A DNA stretch of 64,000 nt from Sphingobium yanoikuyae. Its GTDB lineage: Bacteria > Pseudomonadota > Alphaproteobacteria > Sphingomonadales > Sphingomonadaceae. The notes beneath the pieces were generated by a model. It was given only the letters and a program-made list of their open reading frames with translations, ran no database searches and had not been told where the DNA came from. The stretch is taken from contig NZ_CP053021.1 in NCBI RefSeq assembly GCF_013001025.1, forward strand, positions 2,187,501 through 2,251,500, read 5' to 3'. Below are positions 33,940 through 43,152 of this stretch, in pieces. Each line of letters starts with the position of its first letter. Position 1 is the first letter of the stretch. The translations under genes and the position numbers were made by a program.

Positions 33940-34494
33940 CACAAGCTCCTTCTGCCCGGATCGGACGCGCGGCGAGATGCGCGATGCGGCCATTGGACGC
34001 CATCTCCCTTGCTGCGGCCGACTATCGCTGTTCCGCCGATACGGCCCATCGGGATAATTGCCGATTTGGCCGCATTTCTTTCCGAGCAACCCCTGAGCCT
34101 GACGGAGCATCAGGCGGAAAGTGCAGTCCTTCTTCCCGCCTGATGCATGACCACACCCGGGGGGATGGGTGGCAGTCATTTCATGGGCCGGTAGTCCCGG
34201 CCGATCCCTGCTGCCGGGTGGTCATTTCCGCACCATCCCGGCCTTGTCCTGTCGCTATCAAGCTAGAGCGCCGCCGGGGCCGGCCAAGTCGGGATTTGCC
34301 CTGATCGGCCTTTTGCGCCGAGGCCCGTCATTCGGCGCGATCGTAACATGCTGCTATCCAACGCTCCGCGCCCCTTTGCGCCCGCGCACCGGCAACAGAT
34401 CCTCACTGTGCCGTCCCAGGGTTTATCATGATCGCCAATCCCCGACGGCACGCCTAGGATCACCGCAAGATTTCTCGCTGACGGAGCGGCAATC
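33940..34494. other. Intergenic region, no gene seen
   Basis: 555 bases separating the divergent DUF2092 and YidH-like genes. An ATCGG-N8-CCGAT inverted repeat at 34048-34065 containing GGGATAATT lies about 110 bases before the DUF2092 start and resembles repeats near 14959 and 39548. No RNA gene, terminator or convincing ORF was recognised. Confidence 0.4.
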
Positions 34495-34872
34495 ATGACG
34501 GAAGACATTCCCAATCTGCCAGCCGATCTGGGTGCAAAGCGCACCGTCATGGCCGCCGATCGCACCTTGATGGCCTGGATCCGCACCTCGCTTTCGATGC
34601 TCAGCTTCGGCTTCACCATCTACAAATTTCTCGACGCCGCGACGGAGAAGACGGGCCATGGCGATTCCCAGAGCCCGCAGCATATCGGCCTGTTCCTCGC
34701 CGGCATGGGCACGCTGGCCATCCTGCTTGGCACATGGGGCTACTGGATGACGCTGTCCGACCTCAAGCAGACCAACCAGTTTCATCTGGGCCGGCCGGTG
34801 CTGGTCATGGCGCTGATCATGTGCGTGGCCGGCATTGCTCTGTTCGCGGCCATTGCGACGCGCGCCGTATAG
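34495..34872 (+). CDS. YidH-family inner-membrane protein (DUF202)
   Basis: A 125-residue protein with the DUF202 signature AADRTLMAWIRTSLSMLSFGF (within residues 20-42) and three membrane spans: SMLSFGFTIYKFL, IGLFLAGMGTLAILLGTWGYW and PVLVMALIMCVAGIALFAAIA. YidH-type proteins are conserved but without known function. The gene is followed after 35 bases by the formylglycine-generating enzyme in the same direction, so the two may share a transcript. Confidence 0.88.
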   Translation: MTEDIPNLPADLGAKRTVMAADRTLMAWIRTSLSMLSFGFTIYKFLDAATEKTGHGDSQSPQHIGLFLAGMGTLAILLGTWGYWMTLSDLKQTNQFHLGRPVLVMALIMCVAGIALFAAIATRAV

Positions 34873-34907
34873 GCGCATCAACAGGATCGACAGACAAGGA
34901 GTATCGG

Positions 34908-35870
34908 TTGACCGTGCCATCCCCCCTCGCCCCTGCGGCCACTGCGCCGGACAACATGATCCATATTCCCGGCGGCCGCTTCATCATGGGATCGGACCAT
35001 CATTATCCCGAGGAAGCCCCGGCCCATCCGGTCGAGGTCGATGCCTTCTGGATCGATGCCACCCCCGTCACCAATCGCGACTTCCGCCGCTTCGTCGAGG
35101 CAACCGGCCATCGCACCACGGCGGAGATCGCACCCAATCCGGACGATTACCCCGGCGCCCAGCCGGACATGCTGCGCCCCGCCTCTTTGGTGTTCACGCC
35201 GACCGAACGCCCGGTGCCGCTGCATGACTGGAGCCAGTGGTGGCGCTATGTCTTCGACGCCGACTGGCGCCATCCGCTCGGCCCGGACTCCTCGATCGAT
35301 GATCTCGACGACCATCCGGTGGTCCATGTCACCTATGACGATGCCGCTGCCTATGCCGCCTGGGCCGGCAAGGCGCTGCCCACGGAAGCGGAATGGGAAT
35401 TTGCCGCGCGCGGCGGCATCGATGGCCAGGAATTTGCCTGGGGCGACGAACTGTTGCCCGATGGCAAGGCGATGGCCAATTTCTGGCAGGGCAATTTCCC
35501 GTCCGAAAATCTGCTGATCGACGGTTATGAGCGCACCTCACCAGTCGGCAGCTTCCCCGCCAATGGCTATGGCCTGTCGGACATGATCGGCAATGTCTGG
35601 GAATGGACTGAGGATTTCTACGCCGCCCGGCACCAGGCCGATCCCTCGCGCCCCTGCTGCGCGCCGCGCAACCCGCTCAACCAGGCGCGCGAGGCCAGCT
35701 ATGACCCGCAGCAGCCGCACATCCTCATTCCGCGCCGTGTCCTTAAAGGGGGCTCGCACCTCTGCGCCCCCAGCTATTGCCGGCGCTATCGCCCAGCCGC
35801 GCGCCATGCCCAGGCGATCGACTCCTCGACCAGCCATATCGGCTTCCGCTGCGTGATCCGCGCGGCCTGA
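34908..35870 (+). CDS. Formylglycine-generating enzyme (sulfatase-modifying factor)
   Basis: A 320-residue FGE/SUMF1 protein that oxidises the active-site Cys of sulfatases to formylglycine. The fold runs from IHIPGGRFIMGSD through DAFWIDATPVTNRDF, PTEAEWEFAARGG and GLSDMIGNVWEWTEDFY to the active site GGSHLCAPSYCRRYRPAARH. Both copper-binding/catalytic cysteines are present (about Cys286 and Cys291), along with the terminal DSSTSHIGFRC, so this is a true FGE and not one of the many Cys-less relatives. The start is TTG 34908, with AAGGAG 8 bases before it; the first in-frame ATG comes too late, within the fold. A sulfatase gene lies at 63452. Confidence 0.93.
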   Translation: MTVPSPLAPAATAPDNMIHIPGGRFIMGSDHHYPEEAPAHPVEVDAFWIDATPVTNRDFRRFVEATGHRTTAEIAPNPDDYPGAQPDMLRPASLVFTPTERPVPLHDWSQWWRYVFDADWRHPLGPDSSIDDLDDHPVVHVTYDDAAAYAAWAGKALPTEAEWEFAARGGIDGQEFAWGDELLPDGKAMANFWQGNFPSENLLIDGYERTSPVGSFPANGYGLSDMIGNVWEWTEDFYAARHQADPSRPCCAPRNPLNQAREASYDPQQPHILIPRRVLKGGSHLCAPSYCRRYRPAARHAQAIDSSTSHIGFRCVIRAA

Positions 35871-35916
35871 CAGGCAAAAAGGACGTCGCGCCGATCCGCA
35901 CGACGCCCCTTTCTTC

Positions 35917-36744
35917 TCAGAAACCGACCTGCATGAAGACCGCCGGGCCGCTGAACCGATATTTCATCCGCCCGGCCCAATTGTCCTTGTCGACATCGAC
36001 CCGATAATTGACGTAGCGCCACATCGCGCCGATCCCGACATTCTTGGCAAAGCGCCAGGTCATGGCGGCTTCAGTGTTCAGCAGCCGCCCCTTATAATCG
36101 TCGATCTTGAGCGACAGATAATCCGCCCGCGCGCTCAGCGTCAGGTCGGTGGCGATCCGCTGCGTCGCAAACAGCCCCACGGTCGGCAGCGGGGCCAGCG
36201 CCTTGCGACGACGTTGCGTCCCGCTCACCTGCGTTTCGCCCAATCTCGCGTCGCCCTTGAGCGTCAGGGTGAAATCGGTCGCATGCAGCCCCAGCGCCGC
36301 GCCGACCCGCGTGTCGGGCGTGCTCACGAACGCATAGCCGAAGGTCAGCCGGTAGACATCGCTATCGAAGCCGCTCTCCACCCGCACTCCGGCCGGATAG
36401 GTAACATCGTCAAATGTGATATCGCGCGCCACCGTCTTGGACCCGTTGCGGCTCAGCGAATAATATTCGCCCATCACCGACCAGTTGTCGCCCAATCTTA
36501 TTCCCGCCGCGACCTGCGGCAGCACCTTGCGCTTGTCGAGATCGAGGTCGGATTCCAGGTCGATATTCGTGCCGCCATCCGGGTTGGAGGCTGGCGCGAC
36601 CCGGACATGGGAACTGACCGACGGCCAATAGGCCCCCACTTCGACCCAATATTTGTCGTCGAGCGATTGCGCATGCGCGGGCGCTGCAACCGTACCCATC
36701 ATCACGACACAAATGCCGCCAAGCCTGATGCTGTGACGCGCCAT
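35917..36744 (-). CDS. Outer-membrane beta-barrel protein, uncharacterised
   Basis: A 275-residue protein with a signal peptide (residues 1-26, ends PAHAQ) and alternating amphipathic strands such as NWSVMGEYYSLSRNG, VYRLTFGYAFVS and GIGAMWRYVNYRVD, ending KYRFSGPAVFMQVGF with a terminal Phe as in integral outer-membrane proteins. It resembles small 8-12 strand porin-like proteins. Substrate is unknown. It is convergent with the FGE gene; only a bulged, weak stem lies between them (35877-35912). Confidence 0.75.
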   Translation of the reverse strand: MARHSIRLGGICVVMMGTVAAPAHAQSLDDKYWVEVGAYWPSVSSHVRVAPASNPDGGTNIDLESDLDLDKRKVLPQVAAGIRLGDNWSVMGEYYSLSRNGSKTVARDITFDDVTYPAGVRVESGFDSDVYRLTFGYAFVSTPDTRVGAALGLHATDFTLTLKGDARLGETQVSGTQRRRKALAPLPTVGLFATQRIATDLTLSARADYLSLKIDDYKGRLLNTEAAMTWRFAKNVGIGAMWRYVNYRVDVDKDNWAGRMKYRFSGPAVFMQVGF

Positions 36745-37405
36745 TTCGTCCTCCCTTCGGCCGGCGGCCGCTCATTAGATACGGTGACCATGCCGCCTGC
36801 CCCCTTGTGCGCCCTTGCGTAGAGCTTGGGCATCGGGGTCATTGCCTAGGAGCGCGGAGAATGTTGCCGGGGTAAACCCGATGCCGTCATCACCATTGGC
36901 CTGTAATGCGGCCGGAAAATGTCGTGCAGGCCGATCCCCCCTCTCCGGGTAAATACCCGGTCATCAGATCGGGCCTCTCAACCATCCATCCGGCATGCGC
37001 GACTCAGGAGCGGCGAGCAGGCTGCCGACCAACTTCGGCGCGCCACGCTAGGTATATTTCCTTAGACCTAAAATTATACATAAAACCCACATTTCTTCAA
37101 AGTATACAATGTCATACTTTGGTCCATTAACGCTGTTAAACGCCCATTTCACATAGGTTTCGTGGCAGCAACCGGTCAAACATCCATCAATGCAGAAAGC
37201 GTCGAAAGGCCAGGAAAAACTCTGCTTTTTACACAGGCTTGACCATTGCTACATAGAATCACCACCGGTATACTTACCGATAACAGGGTCGCTCGTTAGT
37301 TAGTCCATTTTCACGCGGCATTTGCCGCGCAGATAATCTTTACGCGCCGGGACTTTCGCCCCGGTCGAATGATACAGGGCATTTTTAGCTGGTGAGGGAG
37401 ACGTC
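36745..37405. promoter_or_regulatory. Long AT-rich leader before the histidine kinase
   Basis: About 660 bases without a credible gene. The right half is AT-rich and contains AAAGTAT-N8-ATACTTT (37099-37120), a possible operator. Closer to the kinase start are two tandem GC hairpins, CGCGGC-ATTT-GCCGCG (37314-37329) and CCGGG...CCCGG (37347-37364), that would lie in the 5' untranslated RNA. The left part (36780-36960) shows nothing recognisable. Confidence 0.4.
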
Positions 37406-38563
37406 ATGCTCGAACTACATCAAGCGGGGGCACCCTATTATCCGGAGTTTTTCGGTGACGAACGTGGCAGTGCCACAGTTCCCGTGCCGATCTATCTGGT
37501 TCCGCCGAGTCCGTCCCATACAACATCCCGTGCAGAGCTGCAGCGCCTGATCAACAGCATTCCGGTCAAGATCGTGGTGGTGGATCGCGATGCCTGCATC
37601 GTGGCCATCAATGGCGCCTGCCAGCCCTATCTCCGCGCCGTTGGCCTCGACCTGCATCTCGTGGCAGGCCAGAGCTACTATGCCGTCAAGGCGCGTTTCG
37701 CCGCGCCGCCGCAGGATGCCCGCAGCGTAAGCGAACATGTCGCCGCCCTCTGCCAGCACAGCACGCCCTTCAGCCAGACCCTCAGCTTCCCGCTCGCCGG
37801 GCAGGACATCCGCATGGTCGTCCATGGCGAACGCCTGCCGGGCGCCGAGGATCTGTTCATCCTCAGCCATCTCGACGATGAAGATCCGGAAAGCGAAACC
37901 GCCAATCCCCGTCGCTACCACCTCTCGATGCTGCAGGCGGAGGAAGAGGAGCGCAAGCGGATCGCCCGTGAACTGCATGACGAAACGGCGCAGCAACTGG
38001 CCCTGATGCAGTTCAACCTCATGACGCTGCGCAACAGCGACATGAGCCCCCAGGCCAACGACGCCTATCAGGCCATGGAAAGCGCGCTCAAGGCGATCCA
38101 GGACCAGGTGCGGACGCTCAGCTATCTGCTCCATCCGCCCGAACTGGCGGAGGATGGTATCGAGGCGGCCCTCGCCCATTTCACCCGCGGCTTCGCCCGC
38201 CGGTCCGGGCTCCAGGTCGAATTTCGCTGCCTTTCGGGACCGATCAAGCGCGACCCGGACATGGAGATCGCCTTCTATCGCGTCGCGCAGGAAGCACTGG
38301 CCAATGTCTACAAACATGCCGATGCCCGCCACGCCGTCGTCCGCCTGCGACGGACCCAGACCAGCTTCACCCTGGAAATAGAGGATGATGGCCGGGGCGT
38401 GCCCGAACATATCCTCAACGGCCAGGGCCGCGACATCGTCGGCGTCGGCCTGTCGGGAATGCGGGAGCGGGTCGCGGCCCTCGCCGGCCAGTTGGAAGTC
38501 CGCCGCACCGGCGCCGGAACGCTCGTCACCGCGACCATACCGCGCCGCCGCCAGACCGACTGA
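37406..38563 (+). CDS. Sensor histidine kinase with PAS-like domain (NarX/UhpB type)
   Basis: A 385-residue soluble histidine kinase. An N-terminal PAS-like sensor (residues about 42-160; RLINSIPVKIVVVDRDACIVAING) is followed by a HisKA_3 dimerisation region with the phospho-acceptor His191 in ARELHDETAQQLALMQ. The HATPase_c domain shows an N box (AQEALANVYKHADA) and G boxes (DDGRGVPEH; GVGLSGMRERV). No membrane span is seen, so the signal is probably intracellular, for example redox or a small molecule. The NarL-type regulator gene next door converges on it, a natural partner. Confidence 0.92.
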   Translation: MLELHQAGAPYYPEFFGDERGSATVPVPIYLVPPSPSHTTSRAELQRLINSIPVKIVVVDRDACIVAINGACQPYLRAVGLDLHLVAGQSYYAVKARFAAPPQDARSVSEHVAALCQHSTPFSQTLSFPLAGQDIRMVVHGERLPGAEDLFILSHLDDEDPESETANPRRYHLSMLQAEEEERKRIARELHDETAQQLALMQFNLMTLRNSDMSPQANDAYQAMESALKAIQDQVRTLSYLLHPPELAEDGIEAALAHFTRGFARRSGLQVEFRCLSGPIKRDPDMEIAFYRVAQEALANVYKHADARHAVVRLRRTQTSFTLEIEDDGRGVPEHILNGQGRDIVGVGLSGMRERVAALAGQLEVRRTGAGTLVTATIPRRRQTD

Positions 38564-38615
38564 CCTCGCCTGATCGGCGACGCAGGATCAGGCCCGCCCG
38601 CCGATCGCCCGCCGA

Positions 38616-39266
38616 TCAGGGTTCGACGATATTATTGCGCACCGCATAGCGCACCAGTTCCGCCGTCGTTCCCAGCTTCAGCTTGTGCATCGCCGCCGCA
38701 CGGTGGGTTTCGACCGTCTTCACGCTGATATCGAGCAGATGGGCAATCTGCTTGTTGATCTTCCCCTCCGCGATCAACTGGACGATCTCGCGCTCGCGCG
38801 GGGTCAGCGTGGCGACATTGCTGCCGGCCACGCTGCTTTTCACATAATGGTCGAGCAATGTTTCGGAGATCGCCGCCGAGAAATAGGGCTTGCGCAGCGA
38901 CAGCGCCTCGACCGCCGACTGCAGATGCTGGCCGCTGTCGGACTTGAGCACATAGCCACGCGCGCCCGCGCGCAGCACCTCGACCAGCAGATCCTCCCGA
39001 TCATGCATGGTGTAGATCAAAATCTCGATCCGCGGGAATTCCTGCTTGAGCGCGCGGGTCAGCTCCAGCCCGTTCATCAGCGGCAGCGAATAATCCAGGA
39101 TCGCGATGTCCGGCTGGGTCTCGCGCGCCGCCTTCAGCGCGTCATGCCCGTCCGACGCCTCGGCGACGATCTGCCAGCGATCCTGGGTTTCGAGGAAAGT
39201 CCGACCCCCCTGGCGCAAGGCCTGATGATCGTCGGCAATCAATATCCGCGTCAATGGCTTGCTCAT
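38616..39266 (-). CDS. NarL/FixJ-family response regulator
   Basis: A 216-residue two-domain regulator. The receiver contains ILIADDHQALRQ with the phosphorylated Asp58 in AILDYSLPLMNG, switch Thr in LIYTMHD and Lys in YVLKSDSG. The LuxR-type helix-turn-helix is LTPREREIVQLIAEGKINKQIAHLLDISVKTVETH. Receiver and DNA-binding domains are complete, unlike the Glu variant at 28606. It lies tail to tail with the HisKA_3 kinase, 52 bases apart, and is divergent from an outer-membrane protein gene that may be its target. Confidence 0.94.
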   Translation of the reverse strand: MSKPLTRILIADDHQALRQGGRTFLETQDRWQIVAEASDGHDALKAARETQPDIAILDYSLPLMNGLELTRALKQEFPRIEILIYTMHDREDLLVEVLRAGARGYVLKSDSGQHLQSAVEALSLRKPYFSAAISETLLDHYVKSSVAGSNVATLTPREREIVQLIAEGKINKQIAHLLDISVKTVETHRAAAMHKLKLGTTAELVRYAVRNNIVEP

Positions 39267-39637
39267 CCCTTACCCCTGTCCACTCCCGATGGCGCCCATG
39301 ATGAGCCTATCTATCATTGCGGCATGGCGGCCCGAAACAATGAGGGTTTTCCCCCGCATCGGCCGATATTGCCCTGACCACGCACAAAGCGACCGCATAT
39401 CCGCCCCCTCGCCCTCTCCGGGACGATCGATAGCGGATCGAAATCTGCCATGCCCTGTCACTCTTGGCGAGAGCAAAGCGCAAATATCACGCCTTTTCGT
39501 TATCTTAGCGCCAAGTACAGGGTTTCCGGCGATGCAAGCCTTCCCCAATCGGCTCGGGGATTATCCCGATGGCCCCACCCGACGCGTCGATGGATGATGG
39601 CGCCGGGCTTTCCGCCCTTCAGGGACAATGGGGACGA
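39267..39637. promoter_or_regulatory. Divergent intergenic region with an inverted repeat
   Basis: 371 bases between the regulator and the outer-membrane protein gene; no gene is seen. ATCGG and CCGAT (39548-39570) enclose a nested TCGGG-N6-CCCGA (39554-39569) about 70-90 bases before the start at 39638. It shares ATTATCCCGATGG with the repeat upstream of the DUF2092 gene. Confidence 0.35.
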
Positions 39638-40618
39638 ATGATGCGTAACATGAAGACCTGCCTGCTGGGCGCCATCCTGCCACTGGCCGCCGCCATCAGC
39701 ACCCCGGCCCAGGCGGTCGAGGGCGCCGCCAGTCTCTATGTTCCGGGCACCGGCGGCCCCGCGACCGCCGTGATGCCGCCGCTGGAGGGTGTCTATTTCG
39801 ATGACACCATCTACATCTACAATGGCAGCGCCAGCGCCAGCAAGGAATTCGTCGTCGGCGGCAATGTCGTCGCCGGCCTCGACGCGACGATCGTCGCCGA
39901 TTTCCTGACCACCCTGGTCGTGCCCTCCACCAACTTCCTCGGCGGAACATTGTCCATGGGCGTCACCCTGCCGGTCGGCGCGCCGATGCTCGACGCCAAT
40001 GCCGTCGTCACCGGCCCGTTCGGCAATCTGCGCAGCCTCAACGTCCATGATTCCGCGCTGGTGGTCGGCGATCCTGTGTTCAACACCATGCTCGGCTGGA
40101 AGGCGGGCAAGCTCCACATCCAGGCGAGTAGCATGGTCAACATCCCGGTCGGCCATTATCGCGAGGACCAACTGGCCAATCTGGCGCTGCATCGCTGGGC
40201 GGTCGATACCTCGCTCGCGCTCAGCCTGCATGATGATGAGAGCGGCTGGGATCTGACCGGCAAGGCCGGCGTCACCTTCAATGGCAAGAATGACTATACG
40301 GAATATGACAGCGGCAACGAATTCCATCTCGAAGGATCGGTGGAAAAGGCGCTGTCGAAGAAATTCTCCATCGGTGCACAGGGCTATTGGCTGAAGCAGA
40401 TCAGCGACGACAAGAGCAGCGGCGCCCTGCTCGGTGCCTTTCGGGGCGAGGTGGTCGGCGTCGGCGGCACGGCCGCGCTCAACGTCGTGATGGGCCGCTC
40501 GCCCGCGACCTTCCGCCTGCGCGCCTTCAAGGAACTCGACGCCACCAACCGGCTGAAGGGCGAGGCATTCTTCCTCAGCCTCACCCTGCCGCTCTACATG
40601 AAAATGCCCCCGCAATAG
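39638..40618 (+). CDS. Outer-membrane protein of the phenol-MetA (transporter) family
   Basis: A 326-residue secreted barrel protein. The signal peptide (LLGAILPLAAAISTPAQA) is followed by EGAASLYVPGTGGPATAVMPPLEGVYFDD, the typical opening of the MetA-pathway-of-phenol-degradation family. Strand-like repeats end in FFLSLTLPLYMKMP. The family is thought to pass hydrophobic or aromatic compounds across the outer membrane; no catabolic genes lie beside it here. Two adjacent ATG codons (39638, 39641) follow GGGGAC; either could start. It converges with the ybbP-like permease. Confidence 0.82.
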   Translation: MMRNMKTCLLGAILPLAAAISTPAQAVEGAASLYVPGTGGPATAVMPPLEGVYFDDTIYIYNGSASASKEFVVGGNVVAGLDATIVADFLTTLVVPSTNFLGGTLSMGVTLPVGAPMLDANAVVTGPFGNLRSLNVHDSALVVGDPVFNTMLGWKAGKLHIQASSMVNIPVGHYREDQLANLALHRWAVDTSLALSLHDDESGWDLTGKAGVTFNGKNDYTEYDSGNEFHLEGSVEKALSKKFSIGAQGYWLKQISDDKSSGALLGAFRGEVVGVGGTAALNVVMGRSPATFRLRAFKELDATNRLKGEAFFLSLTLPLYMKMPPQ

Positions 40619-40635
40619 CGCCGGGGCATCTTCGC

Positions 40636-43152
40636 CTATAGCTGGCGTAGCGCCTGCGCGGGCCGCACCGACATCAGCGGGATCGATCCGGCGAGGCCGA
40701 TCCCCAGCGTCAGCACCGCTCCGCCCGCCAGCGTCGCCAGCACCACACCCCAGTCCGGCACCCAGCCAAAGCTGAACAGCTGCACCACCACATACCAGGC
40801 GGCCGCCCCGCCCAGCAGCAGCGCCACCAGCGCCAGTAGTCCGGCCAGCACGCCATATTCCAGCGCCTGCGCGCCCAATATCTGGCCGCGCGTGGCGCCC
40901 AGCAGCTTCAGCACCACGCTGTCATAGCTGCGGCTCTGCCGCCCGGCCGCGATCGCCCCGATCAGCACCGCGACCCCCGCCAGCACAGTCACCGATGCCG
41001 CCGCCAGGATCGCGCCCGACATCTGGTCCAGCAGGCCAGACACCTGGCTGATCACCTGCCCCACCTCGATCACCGACGCGCCGGGGAAAGTCGCCAGCAA
41101 AGCGCTCGTCACGGCCTGCTCCTGGGTCTTGTCGGGCAGGCTGATCGTCGCGGTCAGGCTGTGCGGCGCCGACGCCAGCGTGCTGGGCGAAAAGACCATC
41201 ACATAGTTGAAGCCCATCGTGTCCCAGTTGATCTTGCGCAGCGACGCGACACGCGCCTCGATCTCGCGGCCCAGGATTGACACGGTAATGCGATCGCCGA
41301 CCCAGATGTCCAGCGCCCTGGCCTGGTCGGCGTCCAGCGACACCAGCGGCGGCCCGACATAATCGCGCGGCCACCAGCGTCCCTCGACGATCTCGCTGCC
41401 TTCCGGCAGGGTCGCGCTATAGGTGACGCCGCGCTCGCCGCGCAGGATCCACGCCCCTTCGGGCTTTTCCTTCAGGTCGGCGACGCGCTTGCCCGAATAG
41501 CCGGTCACCGTGCCACGCAGGATCGGCACGACATTCAGCTTCGCCGCCGGCACGCGCCTGGCCATCAAAGCGCGAAACTGCGCCTCCGCCCCAGCCGGCA
41601 TGTCGAGTATGAACAGGTTGGGCGCCTGTTTCGGCACGGTCCGGCCGATCTCCGCCTGGATGCTGGTCTGGATCGCCGCCAGCGTGACGAACAGGGTCAG
41701 CGCCAGCCCCAATGCCACGGTCAGCGCCGCCGTCTGCGCGCCGGGCCGATGCAGGTTGGCGAGCGCCAGCCGCAGCAGCGGCCGCCGCGCATGGGGCATG
41801 CGCCGCGCCAGCAGTCTGATCCCCTGCCCCATCGCCAGCAGCAGCAACAGGGTCGCCGTAATGGCGCCCAGCATCGCCGCTGCGAACATCGGCGTACGCG
41901 CCGTCAGCAGCACGACCGCAACCAGCAGCGCGATCGCCCCGCCAACAAGCGCCAGTGTGCGCCGGTCGATCCGCCGCCGCCCGTCGACCAGAGTGCGCAG
42001 GATCGCCGCCACCGGCTCGGTCCGCGCACGGGCCAGCGGCGGCAGGGTGAAGATCAGCGCGATCAGCAGGCCATAGGCCGCACTCGTCGCCAGCGGCAGC
42101 GGATAGAGATGGAAGCCCGGCGCCACCGGCAGCATGTCGCTTGCAGCCCAGACCAGCACTGGCGGCGACAGCGCGCCCGCCACCAGCCCGGCCAATATGG
42201 CCAGCCCCGCAACCACCCCGATCTGGAGCAGATAGATGCGCTGGATATCGGCCGACGTCGCCCCCAGCACCTTGAAGGTCGCCAGCGCGCCGCGCTTGAT
42301 CGCCAGATAGGACGCGACGCCATTGCTGACGCCGATCCCGGCAATCACCAGCGCGGCGAGGCCGATCAGCGACAGGAACTGGCCCATATTCTCGATGAAG
42401 CGGTTGGTGCCCGGCGCCGCCCGTTCACGGTCCTTAAATTCCCAGCCCTGCTCGACATAGCGCTTCTCCAGCCGCTCGCGCAGCGCCTGCGCATCCGCCC
42501 CGGCGGGCAGGCGCAGCCGATATTTGGCGCGGTAGAGACTGCCCGGCTGGATCAGTCCGGTGCGGTCCAGCCCGTCCATCGACACGATCGCCACCGGGCC
42601 CAGGGTAAAGCCCTCGCCCACCCGGTCCGGCTCGTCGGCGATGATGGCGGCGACGGTGAAATCGGCCGTGCCATAGCGCAGCGCGTCACCGACGCCGATC
42701 GCCATCCGCTCGGCCAGGGCCGGGCTGATCAGGATGCTGTCGGCGGCCAGCGGCGCATAGCGGCCATGCTGCAGCGCCAGCGTGCCATAGAGCGGATAGG
42801 CATCGTCCACGCCTTTCAGCTCGGTCAGCAGCGGCGCCGCCGCGCCCGCGCCGCTTTTGTGGACCATCGCGCGCAGCCGCACCGTCTCGCTCATCCGGCC
42901 CAGCCGCGCGATCGCCTGCTGGTCGCGCGCGTCCATCACCCGCTGGGTCATGGCTATCTCGACATCGCCGCCCAGGATCATCTGCCCCCGCGCCGAAATC
43001 TCGCCGGTGATCGCGCTGGTCAGGCTGCCGATCGCCGCCAGCGTCATCACGCCCAGGAACAGGCAGACGAACAGCAGCCGCAAGCCGCGGAATCCGGCAT
43101 GCAGGTCGCGCCGCGCGATCCGCCAGCTTGCCCCCCACCCCAATGTCGTCAC
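40636..43152 (-). CDS. ybbP: ABC transporter permease, FtsX/YbbP type
   Basis: An 838-residue permease with two FtsX-type modules, the build of E. coli YbbP. The N-terminal span (LRLLFVCLFLGVMTLAAIG) leads to a large periplasmic domain, then three-helix FtsX units near residues 250-390 (FLSLIGLAALVIAGIGVSNGVASYL) and 715-830 (AILAAASVTVLAGVAVLIGAI). The ending SVRPAQALRQL is typical of the family. Start GTG 43152 overlaps the ATPase stop (GTGA). YbbAP-type systems extract or move hydrophobic molecules from the inner membrane. Confidence 0.9.
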   Translation of the reverse strand: MTTLGWGASWRIARRDLHAGFRGLRLLFVCLFLGVMTLAAIGSLTSAITGEISARGQMILGGDVEIAMTQRVMDARDQQAIARLGRMSETVRLRAMVHKSGAGAAAPLLTELKGVDDAYPLYGTLALQHGRYAPLAADSILISPALAERMAIGVGDALRYGTADFTVAAIIADEPDRVGEGFTLGPVAIVSMDGLDRTGLIQPGSLYRAKYRLRLPAGADAQALRERLEKRYVEQGWEFKDRERAAPGTNRFIENMGQFLSLIGLAALVIAGIGVSNGVASYLAIKRGALATFKVLGATSADIQRIYLLQIGVVAGLAILAGLVAGALSPPVLVWAASDMLPVAPGFHLYPLPLATSAAYGLLIALIFTLPPLARARTEPVAAILRTLVDGRRRIDRRTLALVGGAIALLVAVVLLTARTPMFAAAMLGAITATLLLLLAMGQGIRLLARRMPHARRPLLRLALANLHRPGAQTAALTVALGLALTLFVTLAAIQTSIQAEIGRTVPKQAPNLFILDMPAGAEAQFRALMARRVPAAKLNVVPILRGTVTGYSGKRVADLKEKPEGAWILRGERGVTYSATLPEGSEIVEGRWWPRDYVGPPLVSLDADQARALDIWVGDRITVSILGREIEARVASLRKINWDTMGFNYVMVFSPSTLASAPHSLTATISLPDKTQEQAVTSALLATFPGASVIEVGQVISQVSGLLDQMSGAILAAASVTVLAGVAVLIGAIAAGRQSRSYDSVVLKLLGATRGQILGAQALEYGVLAGLLALVALLLGGAAAWYVVVQLFSFGWVPDWGVVLATLAGGAVLTLGIGLAGSIPLMSVRPAQALRQL

